Part shown: piece by piece, positions 27,849 through 37,197 of the stretch
Layout of the letters: every line of letters begins with the position of its first letter
Position numbering within the stretch: position 1 is the stretch's first letter
Assembly (NCBI RefSeq): GCF_004123675.1
Contig: NZ_CP035417.1
Location: 3,029,501-3,093,500 of the forward strand
Origin: Leisingera sp. NJS204
Lineage (GTDB): Bacteria > Pseudomonadota > Alphaproteobacteria > Rhodobacterales > Rhodobacteraceae
Direction of reading: 5' to 3'
Length of the DNA stretch: 64,000 bases
Translations under genes and position numbers: made by a program
Notes under the pieces: model-generated
What the model was told of the DNA's origin: nothing
Seen by the model: only the letters and a program-made list of their open reading frames with translations
Database searches by the model: none

Positions 27849-28534
27849 CAGAGGCCGAAAACAAACTGGCAAAGCGGCTGGCACTGGTCCGGCCGCTTTT
27901 TGCCGCCGATGTGGCGCTGGCCGGGGCAGATCCGCTGGGCGCCCCGTCCGCACCGCTGGCAGAGGAAGCCGCGGGGCTGTCGCCGAACGCGGTGATCAAA
28001 CGGCGCACCGAATTTGCCGCTGGACGCAGTGCCGCGCATCAGGCGATGCGGCAGCTTGGGCTGACTCCTGCACCTGTGCCCGTGGGCCGCGACCGGGCGC
28101 CGGTCTGGCCCAAGGGGCTGGTCGGCTCGATCACCCATACCAAAAGCTGCGCCATGGCCGTGCTGGCCCATGAGGGCGACGTTCAGGGTCTGGGGATCGA
28201 CGTGGAAGAGGACACGCCGCTGAAGGACGAACTGCTGCCTGCAATCTGCTCGGAGCGGGAACAGGCCTGGCTGAAACGGCAGGACAACCCCGGACAGATG
28301 GCCAAGGTGATCTTTTCCGCCAAGGAAGCGGCCTACAAATGCCAATACACGCTGAGCCGGGCTTTTTATGGCTTTGACGGGATGGAGCTGGAGTTTGATC
28401 TGGCGGCAGCTGCGTACCGGGCCGTGTTTACCGCTGACAGGCCGCCTTTTGTGCGCGGAGAAGCTGTCAGCGGGCGCTTTGCTATTGGTGCCGGCCTGAT
28501 CATCACCACGGCGGAAATCCGGGGGCGCGGATGA
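27845..28534 (+). CDS. 4'-phosphopantetheinyl transferase (Sfp/EntD family)
   Basis: A 229-residue enzyme that transfers phosphopantetheine from CoA to carrier-protein serines. The conserved blocks are GSITHTKSCAMAVLA, GLGIDVEE (metal-binding Asp and Glu) and FSAKEAAYKCQY. Length and motifs match the EntD-like branch. It overlaps the NRPS-like gene by 4 bp, so it almost certainly primes Ser1442 there and Ser1798 of the polyketide synthase. Confidence 0.92.
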   Translation: MTEAENKLAKRLALVRPLFAADVALAGADPLGAPSAPLAEEAAGLSPNAVIKRRTEFAAGRSAAHQAMRQLGLTPAPVPVGRDRAPVWPKGLVGSITHTKSCAMAVLAHEGDVQGLGIDVEEDTPLKDELLPAICSEREQAWLKRQDNPGQMAKVIFSAKEAAYKCQYTLSRAFYGFDGMELEFDLAAAAYRAVFTADRPPFVRGEAVSGRFAIGAGLIITTAEIRGRG

Positions 28535-29469
28535 TGGGGCGGCGCGGATTTCTGGTTTTTGGCGCGCTGAGTGCGGCGCTGGGGCTGATGGGGTTTGCAA
28601 CACGCAGCCGCGGCGTGCCGGTTCCACCGCCGCTGGCGCCGTCTGAGGCACCCTTGAAGGTTTTCCATCTGGGTCATTCGCTGGTCGGGTCTGACATGCC
28701 GCATATGCTGGCGCAGCTGGCGCCTGCGGGGCATGGGTTCAACAGCCAGCTGGGCTCGGGCACATCGCTGCGGGCGCATTGGGAGCCGGGGGAAGATATC
28801 CTCGATTTTGAGACCGCCAATCAGCCGCCCGCTTACCGGGACGCGCGGGAGGCCGTCAAATCCGGTGAATACGGTGCCTTGGTGCTGACCGAGATGGTCG
28901 AACTGCGCGACGCCCTCCGCTATTTCAGCGCCGCCGAATACCTGACGAATTGGGCAGGGCTTGTGCGGCAGGCCTCGCCTGGCACACGTATGTATCTCTA
29001 TGAGACCTGGCACAGGCTGGACGACCCGGACGGCTGGCTGGAACGGATCGACGGCGATCTTGAGGCGCTGTGGGTGGGCAAACTGCTGGGTCCGGACAGC
29101 CGCAGCAACCCGCAGCACCCGGTCTATCTGATCCCCGGCGGGCAGGTACTGGCGGCACTGGCGCGGGCGGCGGAGGCCAGAGGGATCCCTGGCCTGGCTT
29201 CACGTGAATCGCTGTTTGCCCGCACGCCCGCGGGGGAATTGGACACGATACATGTCAATGATCTGGGCGCCTATGCGGTTGCGCTGACCCACTATGCGGT
29301 GCTGTACCAGCGCTCGCCCCTGGGGCTGCCGCATCAGCTGACCCGCGCCGATGGCAGCCCGGCGCAGGCGTTTTCAGCTGAGGCCGCCGCCAAAGTGCAG
29401 CAGATTGTCTGGGACGTGGTGCGCGCCCTGCCCCGTACAGGTATCGCCACCGGGGGAGCACCGTCATGA
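28531..29469 (+). CDS. SGNH-hydrolase-like exported protein (Tat-type signal)
   Basis: 312 residues. The N-terminus MMGRRGFLVFGALSAALGL has a twin-arginine-like RRGF ahead of a hydrophobic core, so export in folded form is likely. The mature domain has GHSLVGSDMPHM (block-I Ser), YLYETWHRLD and DTIHVND (DxxH), the points expected of an SGNH esterase/acyltransferase fold. It is a paralogue of the N-terminal domain of the next gene: both share GHSL, ETWHxLD, GQxxAxL and GLPHQL in the same order. It overlaps both neighbours by 4 bp. A role in acylating or deacylating the glycan or natural product is inferred. Confidence 0.6.
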   Translation: MMGRRGFLVFGALSAALGLMGFATRSRGVPVPPPLAPSEAPLKVFHLGHSLVGSDMPHMLAQLAPAGHGFNSQLGSGTSLRAHWEPGEDILDFETANQPPAYRDAREAVKSGEYGALVLTEMVELRDALRYFSAAEYLTNWAGLVRQASPGTRMYLYETWHRLDDPDGWLERIDGDLEALWVGKLLGPDSRSNPQHPVYLIPGGQVLAALARAAEARGIPGLASRESLFARTPAGELDTIHVNDLGAYAVALTHYAVLYQRSPLGLPHQLTRADGSPAQAFSAEAAAKVQQIVWDVVRALPRTGIATGGAPS

Positions 29470-31991
29470 AGCTGGAGGCGCTGATTACCTCCGTGGTCAT
29501 GATCGGCCATTCGCTGTTCGGGCCGGACAACCCGCAGATGCTGGACCAGCTTTTGAATGCGCGCGGGCAGGCCACGGTCGAGGCGCAGATCATCAATGGC
29601 GCGCCGCTGAGCTATAACTGGCAGCACAGCAGCACCGCCGAAGGTTTTGATTCACGTGAAAGGCTGCGCCGCCCGGCGGAGGCGGTGATTGTGACCGAAG
29701 CCATTCCGCTGGCCAATCACTTGAAGTGGAGCGATACCGAAGGCGCTGTCACCCAATTCTACCAGCTGGCGCGGGCCGCGAACCCGGATGTGGACTTTTA
29801 CCTGCAGGAAACCTGGCACAGTCTGGACAGCGGCACCGGCGCCGAGGTGCCCTTTGACAAGGGTGCCGATATTCCCTGGCGCGAGAGGATCAGCCAGGAC
29901 CTGCCGCGCTGGCAAGCGGTAGTAGATGAGGTCAACACAGCCACCAGCGGCACCGTGAAACTGCTGCCTGCGGGGCAGGCCATGGCGCGGCTGGAGGATG
30001 CAATCCTGGCCGGCACCATGCCCGGCCTCAGCAGCATCCGCGATGTGTTTGCCGATGACATCCATCCCAATGCCACTGGTTTCTATTTCCTGGCGCTGCT
30101 GCAATTTGCGGTGCTGACCGGGCAGGACCCGGCTGGCCTGCCGCATCAGCTGAGCGACCGCTGGGGCAAGCCCTATTCCGCGCCGCCGCCGGACCTGGCG
30201 GCACGGCTGCAGGACATTGCCTGGGCTGCGGCTCAAGGAACCGATGTGCGCACCGCCGCTTTGCCGCCGGATCCTGCCGCGCTGCCGCGGGAGCCTGCCC
30301 TGCCTGCGCTCAACTCGGTGATGGCCGCTGACAGGGCTGACAGTTCCGCACCGATGGCCAGCCCCAACCGGCAACCCGTCGCCATCAACCTGGCAGCCAT
30401 TGCCGACTGGAGCACCCAGGCGCCGTTTCTGGACCATTTTAAAACTGCGCGCCCCTGGATCGGGCATCTGCCGAAACGCTGGGGCGGTGCGGACCACCAG
30501 GATCTGCTGGCCGCCGGGTATCTGGACCCGGAGGGCTGGCCCACTGCTATCCCGCCTGAGCTGACATCAATCGGCACGGTGATCCTGACCGACCTGCCAG
30601 AGGAGGCCGGTTCGCTTGCGGGCCGCTATGTGCTGCGGTTCGACGGTCAGGGCATTGTCGAGGTTGCCGGCCGTGCTGAGAATGTGCGCTACGGCAAGGG
30701 CGAAGTGCGGTTTGACTATGCCCCCGGCCCCGGTCCGGTGGAAATCCGCATCCAGCGGACAGGACGGCGCGGCGGCAGCGGCGATGACTATGTGCGCAAC
30801 ATCCGGGTGGTGAAGGAAGAGCACCTGGAGGCCTATGAGCAAGGCGCGCTGTTCAACCCGCTGTGGCTGGACCGGCTGGACGGGTTTGCCGCGCTACGGT
30901 TCATGGATTGGATGGCCGCCAATGATTCAGAGCAAACCGGCTGGGAGGACCGGCCGCGGGTTCCTGAATACACTTGGGCGCTGAAGGGCGTTCCGGCCGA
31001 GATCATGCTGGCGCTGGCCAACACGCTGGGGGCCGATCCCTGGTTCACCATGCCGCATATGGCGGATGACACTTATGTCCGGCAGTTTGCACGGACAGCA
31101 GAGCGCGGCTTGGATGAGGATCTGCGCGCCTATGTGGAGTATTCCAACGAGGTCTGGAACTGGCAGTTCCAGCAGGCGGCCTGGGCTGATGCGCAGGCGC
31201 AGGCACGCTGGGGCGGCGATGGGTTGTGGATGCAGTTCTACGGCGGCCGTGCCGCCGAGATTGCGCAGATCTGGACGCAGATTTTCGGTGCTGACAGCAA
31301 GCGTCTGGTGCGGGTGATCTCCTCGCAGACCGGCTGGCTGGGATTGGAAGAGCAGGTTCTGACGGCGCCGCTGTGGAAGGCGGAACAGGCGGGGCGCCAA
31401 GCGCCTGCTGCCTATTTCGATGCCTATGCGGTAACGGGGTACTTCGGCGGCATCCTTGGCATCCCGGAACGCGCCGGGCACGTCCGCGCCTGGATCGCCG
31501 ACAGCCGGGAGCAGGCCCGGGCGGTGGCGGAGGAACGCGGGCTGTCTGGCCCGGCGGCAAGCGCATTTGCAAAGGAACATCAATATGATGCAGCCTCTGC
31601 CCAGGCCGGAGCGGAGTTGCGCGACGGGCTGATCTCGGGGGACGGCACCGATACATTGACCGATTTGCTGGGGCGTGTGCTGCCCTATCATGCCCAGGTT
31701 GCGCAGAAACACGGGCTGGAGCTGATCATGTATGAGGGCGGCAGCCATGTGGTCGGTATCGGCCCATTGGTGGAGGATGAGACACTGACCGGGTTCTTCA
31801 CCCATTTCAACTATACGCCCGAGATGGGCAGGCTGTACCAGGAACTTCTGACAGGCTGGAGCACACTTGGCGGGGGCATGTTCACCGCCTATGCCGATGT
31901 TGGCGTGCCTGGAAAGTGGGGGAGCTGGGGCGCCTTGCGGGTGCTGAGCGACGAAAACCCGCGCTGGAACGCGTTGGAGGCCGTGAAGTGA
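29466..31991 (+). CDS. two-domain protein: SGNH-like domain plus glycoside-hydrolase-like domain
   Basis: 841 residues. The N-terminal domain (1-260) repeats the SGNH-like pattern of the upstream protein (MIGHSLFG, YLQETWHSLD, DDIHPNATGF). A Pro/Ala-rich linker (about 260-300) leads to a C-terminal region (about 300-841): a beta-rich part, then a TIM-barrel-like glycosidase with YSNEVWNW (acid/base candidate Glu562) and MYEGGSHVVG (nucleophile candidate Glu757). No signal peptide is obvious, unlike its upstream paralogue. It may trim or modify the polysaccharide or a glycosylated metabolite. Functional names are inferred from motifs only. Confidence 0.6.
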   Translation: MKLEALITSVVMIGHSLFGPDNPQMLDQLLNARGQATVEAQIINGAPLSYNWQHSSTAEGFDSRERLRRPAEAVIVTEAIPLANHLKWSDTEGAVTQFYQLARAANPDVDFYLQETWHSLDSGTGAEVPFDKGADIPWRERISQDLPRWQAVVDEVNTATSGTVKLLPAGQAMARLEDAILAGTMPGLSSIRDVFADDIHPNATGFYFLALLQFAVLTGQDPAGLPHQLSDRWGKPYSAPPPDLAARLQDIAWAAAQGTDVRTAALPPDPAALPREPALPALNSVMAADRADSSAPMASPNRQPVAINLAAIADWSTQAPFLDHFKTARPWIGHLPKRWGGADHQDLLAAGYLDPEGWPTAIPPELTSIGTVILTDLPEEAGSLAGRYVLRFDGQGIVEVAGRAENVRYGKGEVRFDYAPGPGPVEIRIQRTGRRGGSGDDYVRNIRVVKEEHLEAYEQGALFNPLWLDRLDGFAALRFMDWMAANDSEQTGWEDRPRVPEYTWALKGVPAEIMLALANTLGADPWFTMPHMADDTYVRQFARTAERGLDEDLRAYVEYSNEVWNWQFQQAAWADAQAQARWGGDGLWMQFYGGRAAEIAQIWTQIFGADSKRLVRVISSQTGWLGLEEQVLTAPLWKAEQAGRQAPAAYFDAYAVTGYFGGILGIPERAGHVRAWIADSREQARAVAEERGLSGPAASAFAKEHQYDAASAQAGAELRDGLISGDGTDTLTDLLGRVLPYHAQVAQKHGLELIMYEGGSHVVGIGPLVEDETLTGFFTHFNYTPEMGRLYQELLTGWSTLGGGMFTAYADVGVPGKWGSWGALRVLSDENPRWNALEAVK

Positions 31992-32824
31992 CCAGAGGTG
32001 TTTCGGTCCTGATCCCGGCCCATGATGAAGCGGTGTATATCGCGGGGTGCCTGCAAGCGGTTTTTGCCTCGGATCCGCTGCCTGCGGGTATGGCCGCTGA
32101 GGTTCTGGTGCTGGCAAATGGCTGCCGCGATGAAACGGCCGCGCTGGCGCGGGTTCAGCAGCCTCCCGCTGGCTGGGATCTGCGGGTTCTGGAATTGCCG
32201 GAGTGCGGCAAGCTTGGGGCGCTGAATGCCGGCGATGCGGCAGCCCGCGGCGGTATCCTGATCTATCTGGATGCGGATGTTGCAGTCAGCCCGGCGCTGA
32301 TCCCGCAACTTGCCGCAGCACTGCCGCAGGACGTGCCGCGTTATGCCAGCGGCTGCCCGCAAGTGGCACTGGCGCGCAGTGCGGTGACCCGCGCCTATGC
32401 ACGGCTCTGGACCCGGCTGCCGTTTGTCACCGGCGGCGTGCCCGGATTTGGTGTCTTCGCCATGACCTGCGCGGGACGGCAGCGCTGGGGGGACTGGCCG
32501 GATATCATCGCCGATGACATTTTTGCCCGGCTGAATTTTGCACCGTCTGAACGGGTGAAAGTGCCTGCGGTTTACAGCTGGCCGATGGTGGAGGGTTTCC
32601 GCAATCTGGTCCGGGTGCGGCGGCGGCAAAACGCAGGCGTGGCTGAGGTGGCAAGCAAATTCGCAGGCCTGCTGCAGAACGAGGACAAAATCCCGCCAAG
32701 CGCCGGCGCCGTGCTGAAGCTGCTGCTGTCGGATCCAGCCGGTTTTGCGGTCTATGCGATGGTCGGCCTGGCCACAAAAACACCGCTGTTTGCGTCCCGC
32801 AGCCGCTGGACCCGCGGCCGTTGA
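31988..32824 (+). CDS. glycosyltransferase family 2
   Basis: A 278-residue GT-A enzyme. It starts at GTG 31988, overlapping the upstream stop by GTGA; the motif SVLIPAHDEAVYI follows at once. VLANGCRDET and LIYLDADVAVS (DxD) mark the donor site, and WPDIIADDIFARLNF carries the catalytic Asp region. Hydrophobic segments near the C-terminus suggest membrane association. It is the last gene of the overlapping PKS-NRPS set. A palindromic repeat follows. Confidence 0.78.
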   Translation: MTRGVSVLIPAHDEAVYIAGCLQAVFASDPLPAGMAAEVLVLANGCRDETAALARVQQPPAGWDLRVLELPECGKLGALNAGDAAARGGILIYLDADVAVSPALIPQLAAALPQDVPRYASGCPQVALARSAVTRAYARLWTRLPFVTGGVPGFGVFAMTCAGRQRWGDWPDIIADDIFARLNFAPSERVKVPAVYSWPMVEGFRNLVRVRRRQNAGVAEVASKFAGLLQNEDKIPPSAGAVLKLLLSDPAGFAVYAMVGLATKTPLFASRSRWTRGR

Positions 32825-32858
32825 AGCCTGGGGTTTGCTGCTGATCTGTCCCGGTGGT

Positions 32859-32994
32859 GCTCCCGCGCCCGCAGGGTGCCCTGGCTGCGCCAGCGTACCC
32901 TTGGCTGCCTTGGGCGTGGCCCGGCGCCTTGGCGCCGGGCCACGCCCAACGGAAGCGGTGCATCTGCAGATGCGTCGGCGACGGGCGGGAGTGC
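32859..32994. repeat. 136-bp palindromic intergenic repeat, copy 1
   Basis: It has GCTCCCGCGCC at the left end and GGGCGGGAGTGC at the right. At the centre (32910-32949) is a perfect 19-bp stem starting TTGGGCGTGG, with a TT loop. GCATCTGCAGATGC (32960-32973) is a second palindrome inside it. The left half and stem base match the element at 41671-41806, which is the same length. It sits between convergent genes. Confidence 0.75.
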
Positions 32995-33001
32995 GCCGGT
33001 T

Positions 33002-34207
33002 TTACCCGGCGATGGCCTTGCGGAAATGGGCGGCGAGTTTGGCGGCCTCTGCGGCACTGTCATGACGGTCCAGCACGCGCCTGCGGCCCGCCTGGCCCAA
33101 AGCGTTCAGCTGCGAGGGCGGTGTCTGTGCAAGCTTGATAATAACCTGCGCCAGGGCGTCTTCATCCCCGGCCGGCAGCAGCCAGCCGGTTTGCCCCGGC
33201 ACCACCAGCTCGGGCGTGCCCGCGATAAATGTCGCGATCACCGGGCGCGCGGCGGCCATTGCCTCCATCACCACCATCGGCAGGCCTTCGGCAAAAGATG
33301 GCATCACCAGCGCATGGGAACTTGCCAGCTCTGCCTGCACCTCGGTTTCGGCAAGCCAGCCGGTCAAGGTGACGCTGCCCTGCAAACCATGCGCTGCAAT
33401 TGCGGCCTCCAGCGCAGGCCGCATACCGCCGTCTCCAACCAGCGACAGATACAAATCCGGAATTTCCTGCACCAGCCGTGCCATGGCGTTCACCAGCACC
33501 ATCTGACCTTTCTGCTCCACAAACCGCCCGATCGCCACCAGCCGCAGCGGCCCCTGCGGCAACGGTGCAGGATCGGCAAACCGTTCCGGCTCAATCCCGC
33601 AATGCACCACCTTGAGACTGTCCCATTTACCGAAAGCGGCCCAGCGGCTCAGCTGGCTTTTGCCAAAGCTGCTGACCGCCACAGTAAAAGCCGCACGGTT
33701 GATTTTCTCGCCCAGTGACAGCGCCTGCGGCGCGTCGAACTCCTCGGGCCCGTGCACGGTAAAGCTGTAGCCAGGCCCTCCCAGCGCATGGGCCAGCATC
33801 GCCACCGCCGCGGCATTGGTGCCAAAATGGGCGTGCATATGCTGTACGCCTGCCGCAGCGCAGCGCTGTTTCACATAGGCGGCTTCGCCGAGATAGATCA
33901 GGTGCCGCAGGAGGCCTGTGCCGGCGGCATGCGCCAGTTTCAGCGCCAGCCGCAGCGCTTGGGCAAATCGAACAGGTGACGCTGCCTCCCTGGCGAGTGC
34001 TGCAAGCAGGCGCCCGGCGCCGGCCTGCAGCACGTAGCCGGTGCGGGCTGCCTCAGCCTGATCCTGCGGATCCGCCAAAGCCGCAGCCGAGGGGCGCATT
34101 GCCAGGCGCAGGATCTCCACGCCCTGATGTTCCAGCGCCTGCAGCTCACGCCGGATGAAACTGTGCGAGGGCTGGGGATACGTGTTCAGGACATAGGCAA
34201 TTTTCAA
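33002..34207 (-). CDS. glycosyltransferase family 4
   Basis: A 401-residue GT-B retaining glycosyltransferase. KIAYVLNTYPQPSHSFIRREL is the classical N-terminus; the C-terminal donor domain has AIGRFVEQKGQMVLV and PSFAEGLPMVVMEAMAAARPVIAT (the E-x7-E region). The start is a TTG at 34207, because the GT4 fold begins at the next codon; the open frame extends further with low-complexity sequence. It faces the GT2 gene at 31988-32824 and is divergent from the flippase. Confidence 0.85.
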   Translation of the reverse strand: MKIAYVLNTYPQPSHSFIRRELQALEHQGVEILRLAMRPSAAALADPQDQAEAARTGYVLQAGAGRLLAALAREAASPVRFAQALRLALKLAHAAGTGLLRHLIYLGEAAYVKQRCAAAGVQHMHAHFGTNAAAVAMLAHALGGPGYSFTVHGPEEFDAPQALSLGEKINRAAFTVAVSSFGKSQLSRWAAFGKWDSLKVVHCGIEPERFADPAPLPQGPLRLVAIGRFVEQKGQMVLVNAMARLVQEIPDLYLSLVGDGGMRPALEAAIAAHGLQGSVTLTGWLAETEVQAELASSHALVMPSFAEGLPMVVMEAMAAARPVIATFIAGTPELVVPGQTGWLLPAGDEDALAQVIIKLAQTPPSQLNALGQAGRRRVLDRHDSAAEAAKLAAHFRKAIAG

Positions 34208-34442
34208 CGCGGCTTGTTCCGTGCAAATCTTGGGTCTGCGGCAGGTTAACGGCGGTTGAGCAGCTTGCCCAGCGTCCTGTTGCGCTTGTCGCACAGATGT
34301 GGAGAATGGGCTGCGGGGGCCATGATTGTTAAAGTATTTCCACCCCTGTATCCCGCATTCCTGTTGCAAGCGGCCCTGTGATTGACGCCCCCTGCCCTGC
34401 CGCCTAGCCTGCGGAACCGGACGTTTGGGGATTGGCGCGGAC

Positions 34443-35813
34443 ATGCAGCGGGTTGCTTCGCTATTTACCGGTCAGGGGATGATGGCGCGGGTTCTGCGCT
34501 CAGCTTCCTGGCTGATGATCGGATATGGCGGCAGCCAGGCCTTGCGGCTGGCCTCAAACCTGATCCTGACCCGCCTCCTGTTTCCCGAGGCCTTTGGTCT
34601 GATGGCGCTGGTCTCGGTGGTGACGGTGGGGCTGTCGCTGTTTTCAGACGTTGGCATCGGCCCGTCGATTGCCCAGAACAAGCGCGGTGATGATCCGGAA
34701 TTCTTGGACACGGCCTGGACCATTCAGGTGATGCGGGGTTTTGGCCTGTGGGCATTAACGGCGCTGCTGGCCTGGCCTGCGGCACAGTTTTATGGCGCCC
34801 CGGAGCTGCTGATCTATCTGCCCATTGCCGGTGCCGGGTTGGCGATTGCCGGCTTTAACCCGACAAGGATCGAGACCGCGCACCGGCATCTGCTGGCGGG
34901 ACGGGTCACGGTGCTGGATCTGGCGGGCCAGGTCATTGGGCTGGCAGCAATGGTTGCGCTGGCACTGGCCACGCAGTCGGTGATCGCGCTGGTGCTGGGC
35001 GGGGTGATCCAGGCGGCGGCCAAGCTGATTTTGTGCCATTACGGCCTGCCCGGTGCTGCAAACCGGTTCCGCTGGGAGACGGCGGCCGCAGGGGAATTGA
35101 TCCATTTCGGTAAATGGATATTCCTGTCGACCGCCTTCTGGTTTCTGACCTCGCAAGGCGACCGGGCGATCCTGGGCAAGTTCGTCCCGCTGGAGGTGCT
35201 GGGCATTTACAACATCGGCTATTTCCTGGCGAGCTTTCCGATGCTGCTGGGCCATGCGGTGAACCAGCGGCTGATGATCCCGGTCTATCGCGACAAACCA
35301 GCCAGGGAGGCGCCGGAAAACCTGCAGCGGCAGCGGCAGCTGCGCGGCGGGCTGACGGCGGGAATTCTGGCGATGCTGATTGCGATGGCCTGGGCCGGAC
35401 CCTGGCTGGTGCAGTTCCTGTATGATGACCGGTACCTGCAAGCGGGGCCGATGATCGTGCTGATTGCGCTGGCGCTGGCGCCGGCCGTGATCACCATGAC
35501 CTATGATCAGGCAGCCTTGGCAGCAGGCGACAGCCGCGGGTTCTTTGTGTTCTCGGCTGCGCGGGCCTGCTTGCAAACCGGCATGTTCCTGGGCGGGGTG
35601 GCCTGGTTCGGGCTGGCGGGCGGCATTGCGGCGCTGGGGCTGGCAATGCTGGCGGCCTATCCGGTGCTGGTGCGGCTGGCGCGCAGGCATCATGTCTGGG
35701 ATCCGCTGCATGATGCGGGCTATGGGCTGCTGACCCTTGCGGCCGGGGGGGCAGCCCTGCTCTGGCACTGGGATGCTGTAACGGCCATGGCAGCCGCGAT
35801 GAGCTTTTCCTGA
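34443..35813 (+). CDS. polysaccharide flippase, Wzx/MOP type
   Basis: A 456-residue protein with about 12-14 predicted membrane segments. The N-terminus (SASWLMIGYGGSQALRLASNLILTRLLFPEAFG) is the usual opening of polysaccharide-biosynthesis MOP exporters, where a lipid-linked repeat unit is turned across the inner membrane. The ATG at 34443 is preferred over an in-frame TTG at 34425. It converges on the Wzz-like gene with a 2-bp gap. Confidence 0.83.
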   Translation: MQRVASLFTGQGMMARVLRSASWLMIGYGGSQALRLASNLILTRLLFPEAFGLMALVSVVTVGLSLFSDVGIGPSIAQNKRGDDPEFLDTAWTIQVMRGFGLWALTALLAWPAAQFYGAPELLIYLPIAGAGLAIAGFNPTRIETAHRHLLAGRVTVLDLAGQVIGLAAMVALALATQSVIALVLGGVIQAAAKLILCHYGLPGAANRFRWETAAAGELIHFGKWIFLSTAFWFLTSQGDRAILGKFVPLEVLGIYNIGYFLASFPMLLGHAVNQRLMIPVYRDKPAREAPENLQRQRQLRGGLTAGILAMLIAMAWAGPWLVQFLYDDRYLQAGPMIVLIALALAPAVITMTYDQAALAAGDSRGFFVFSAARACLQTGMFLGGVAWFGLAGGIAALGLAMLAAYPVLVRLARRHHVWDPLHDAGYGLLTLAAGGAALLWHWDAVTAMAAAMSFS

Positions 35814-35815
35814 CC

Positions 35816-37066
35816 TCAGGCCCCGCGCCTGAACAGTCTGGACAGCCCGCGCTGGGGCCGCCGGGCGCCCATAACCGGGATTGAGACCACCGGTATCAGG
35901 CCGGTTTCCCGCTCCATCTGCGCGGCAGTGCGCAAAACCGGGTGGCGCAGCTCTTGCAGGAAGGCCGCCAGAAGCGCCGCGATTACACTGGCCGCGGCGC
36001 CCAGCAGGGCCTTGGTCTTGCGGGCGCCGGTTACAGGAAAGTCCGGCAGCGGCGCGGGTTCGATCACTGTCAGCCGCTCGGCCTGACGGCCGGTTTCCAG
36101 GCGAAACCCGACCTCGGCCTCGTTGCGGCGGGCGGTCATTTGCGACAATTCCCCCTGCGCCTGCTCCAGGCGGCGGTCATAAGCACCCAGCCGGCGTTCA
36201 ACCTCGGGCGTGGTCTGCAAGGAGGCCTCAAGCCCGGTCTTGCGCTGGGACAAGAGCTGCTCCTGGGCGTCCAGCGTGGCCAATTGCTGGTCCGCCTCCG
36301 CCAGCAACCGGCGGGCCGTGGCCGGGCGTTCCGTGGCCTGGGCCTGATCGGCTGCGCGGCGGATTTCGATGCGTTCGCGGGCAATTTCCAGCAGCCCCTC
36401 GTTCATCGTGGCGATTTCGGCGCGGCGGAATTCGATAGTGCCGGGCAAGGTCACGTCGTTTTCATTCCGGTAGGCCGCGATTTCGTCTTCCAGAGCCGCG
36501 ACCTGATCCGCAAGTGCGGCCTCCTTTTCGGCAAAGAAGCTGAGGGTCTCGCGGGCCTGGTCAATGCGGGTGGCGACGCTGAGTTCGATGGTGCGGCGGC
36601 CGAACTCGCTGGCGACTTGCTGCGCCTGCACGGCGGTGGGCATCCGGGCGGTGATGGTCAGCACCGAAATAGTGCCGTCATCGGCAAAGCCTTCACGCGC
36701 GGCGGCGACACCGGTGATGCGGACCGAGTCCCGCAGCAGCGCCACCTTCTGCAAGGGGGTCAGCGCGGCCATGTCCGCGTACAGGCCGAATTTTTCGATG
36801 ATTTCCAGCACCGTGCCGCGCGCCATCAGACGTTGTTCAATCAGCTGCATCCGGCGGGCAGAGGAGCCTTCGACCGTTGACTTGGCCAGTTCACCGGCGA
36901 TCTGCGGCTGGGTGATCTGCAACACTTCAGCAGTTTCAAATTCATGCTGCTGCCGGGCGGCAAACCAAAGCGACAGCAGGCAGCCCAGAATGAAGACGCA
37001 AGCGATGGTGAACAGCCTGCGCCGCACCATGTCCAGGAAATCGCCAAGCGTGTATATCGGCCCCAT
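35816..37066 (-). CDS. Wzz-type chain-length determinant protein
   Basis: A 416-residue PCP protein. There is a membrane segment at about 18-37, a periplasmic domain with long coiled-coil heptads (about 170-345, rich in Ala/Glu/Gln/Arg), and a second membrane segment at about 360-380 after the Pro-rich PAPLPDFPVTGARK, the conserved pre-TM2 motif. It controls polymer length with the Wzy-like protein. Unlike fused BY-kinases it has no ATPase domain; the separate ATPase-like protein is encoded just upstream on the same strand (131-bp gap). Confidence 0.82.
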   Translation of the reverse strand: MGPIYTLGDFLDMVRRRLFTIACVFILGCLLSLWFAARQQHEFETAEVLQITQPQIAGELAKSTVEGSSARRMQLIEQRLMARGTVLEIIEKFGLYADMAALTPLQKVALLRDSVRITGVAAAREGFADDGTISVLTITARMPTAVQAQQVASEFGRRTIELSVATRIDQARETLSFFAEKEAALADQVAALEDEIAAYRNENDVTLPGTIEFRRAEIATMNEGLLEIARERIEIRRAADQAQATERPATARRLLAEADQQLATLDAQEQLLSQRKTGLEASLQTTPEVERRLGAYDRRLEQAQGELSQMTARRNEAEVGFRLETGRQAERLTVIEPAPLPDFPVTGARKTKALLGAAASVIAALLAAFLQELRHPVLRTAAQMERETGLIPVVSIPVMGARRPQRGLSRLFRRGA

Positions 37067-37197
37067 CTGTCTGCTCTCTTGCGGCTGATGCGTGCCAGCC
37101 GGTTGCCATCCATGCCTTCAGACGGCCCGTCGGCCGCCATTACCCGGATTTTGACCACAGCAACCGGGCAAAACTATGACCCCCGGCTGCGTGGCCG

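Noticed and set aside
26043-27953. A 636-residue open frame antisense to the NRPS-like gene
   Set aside because: Composition is that of a shadow frame; the plus strand has the adenylation and thiolation motifs.
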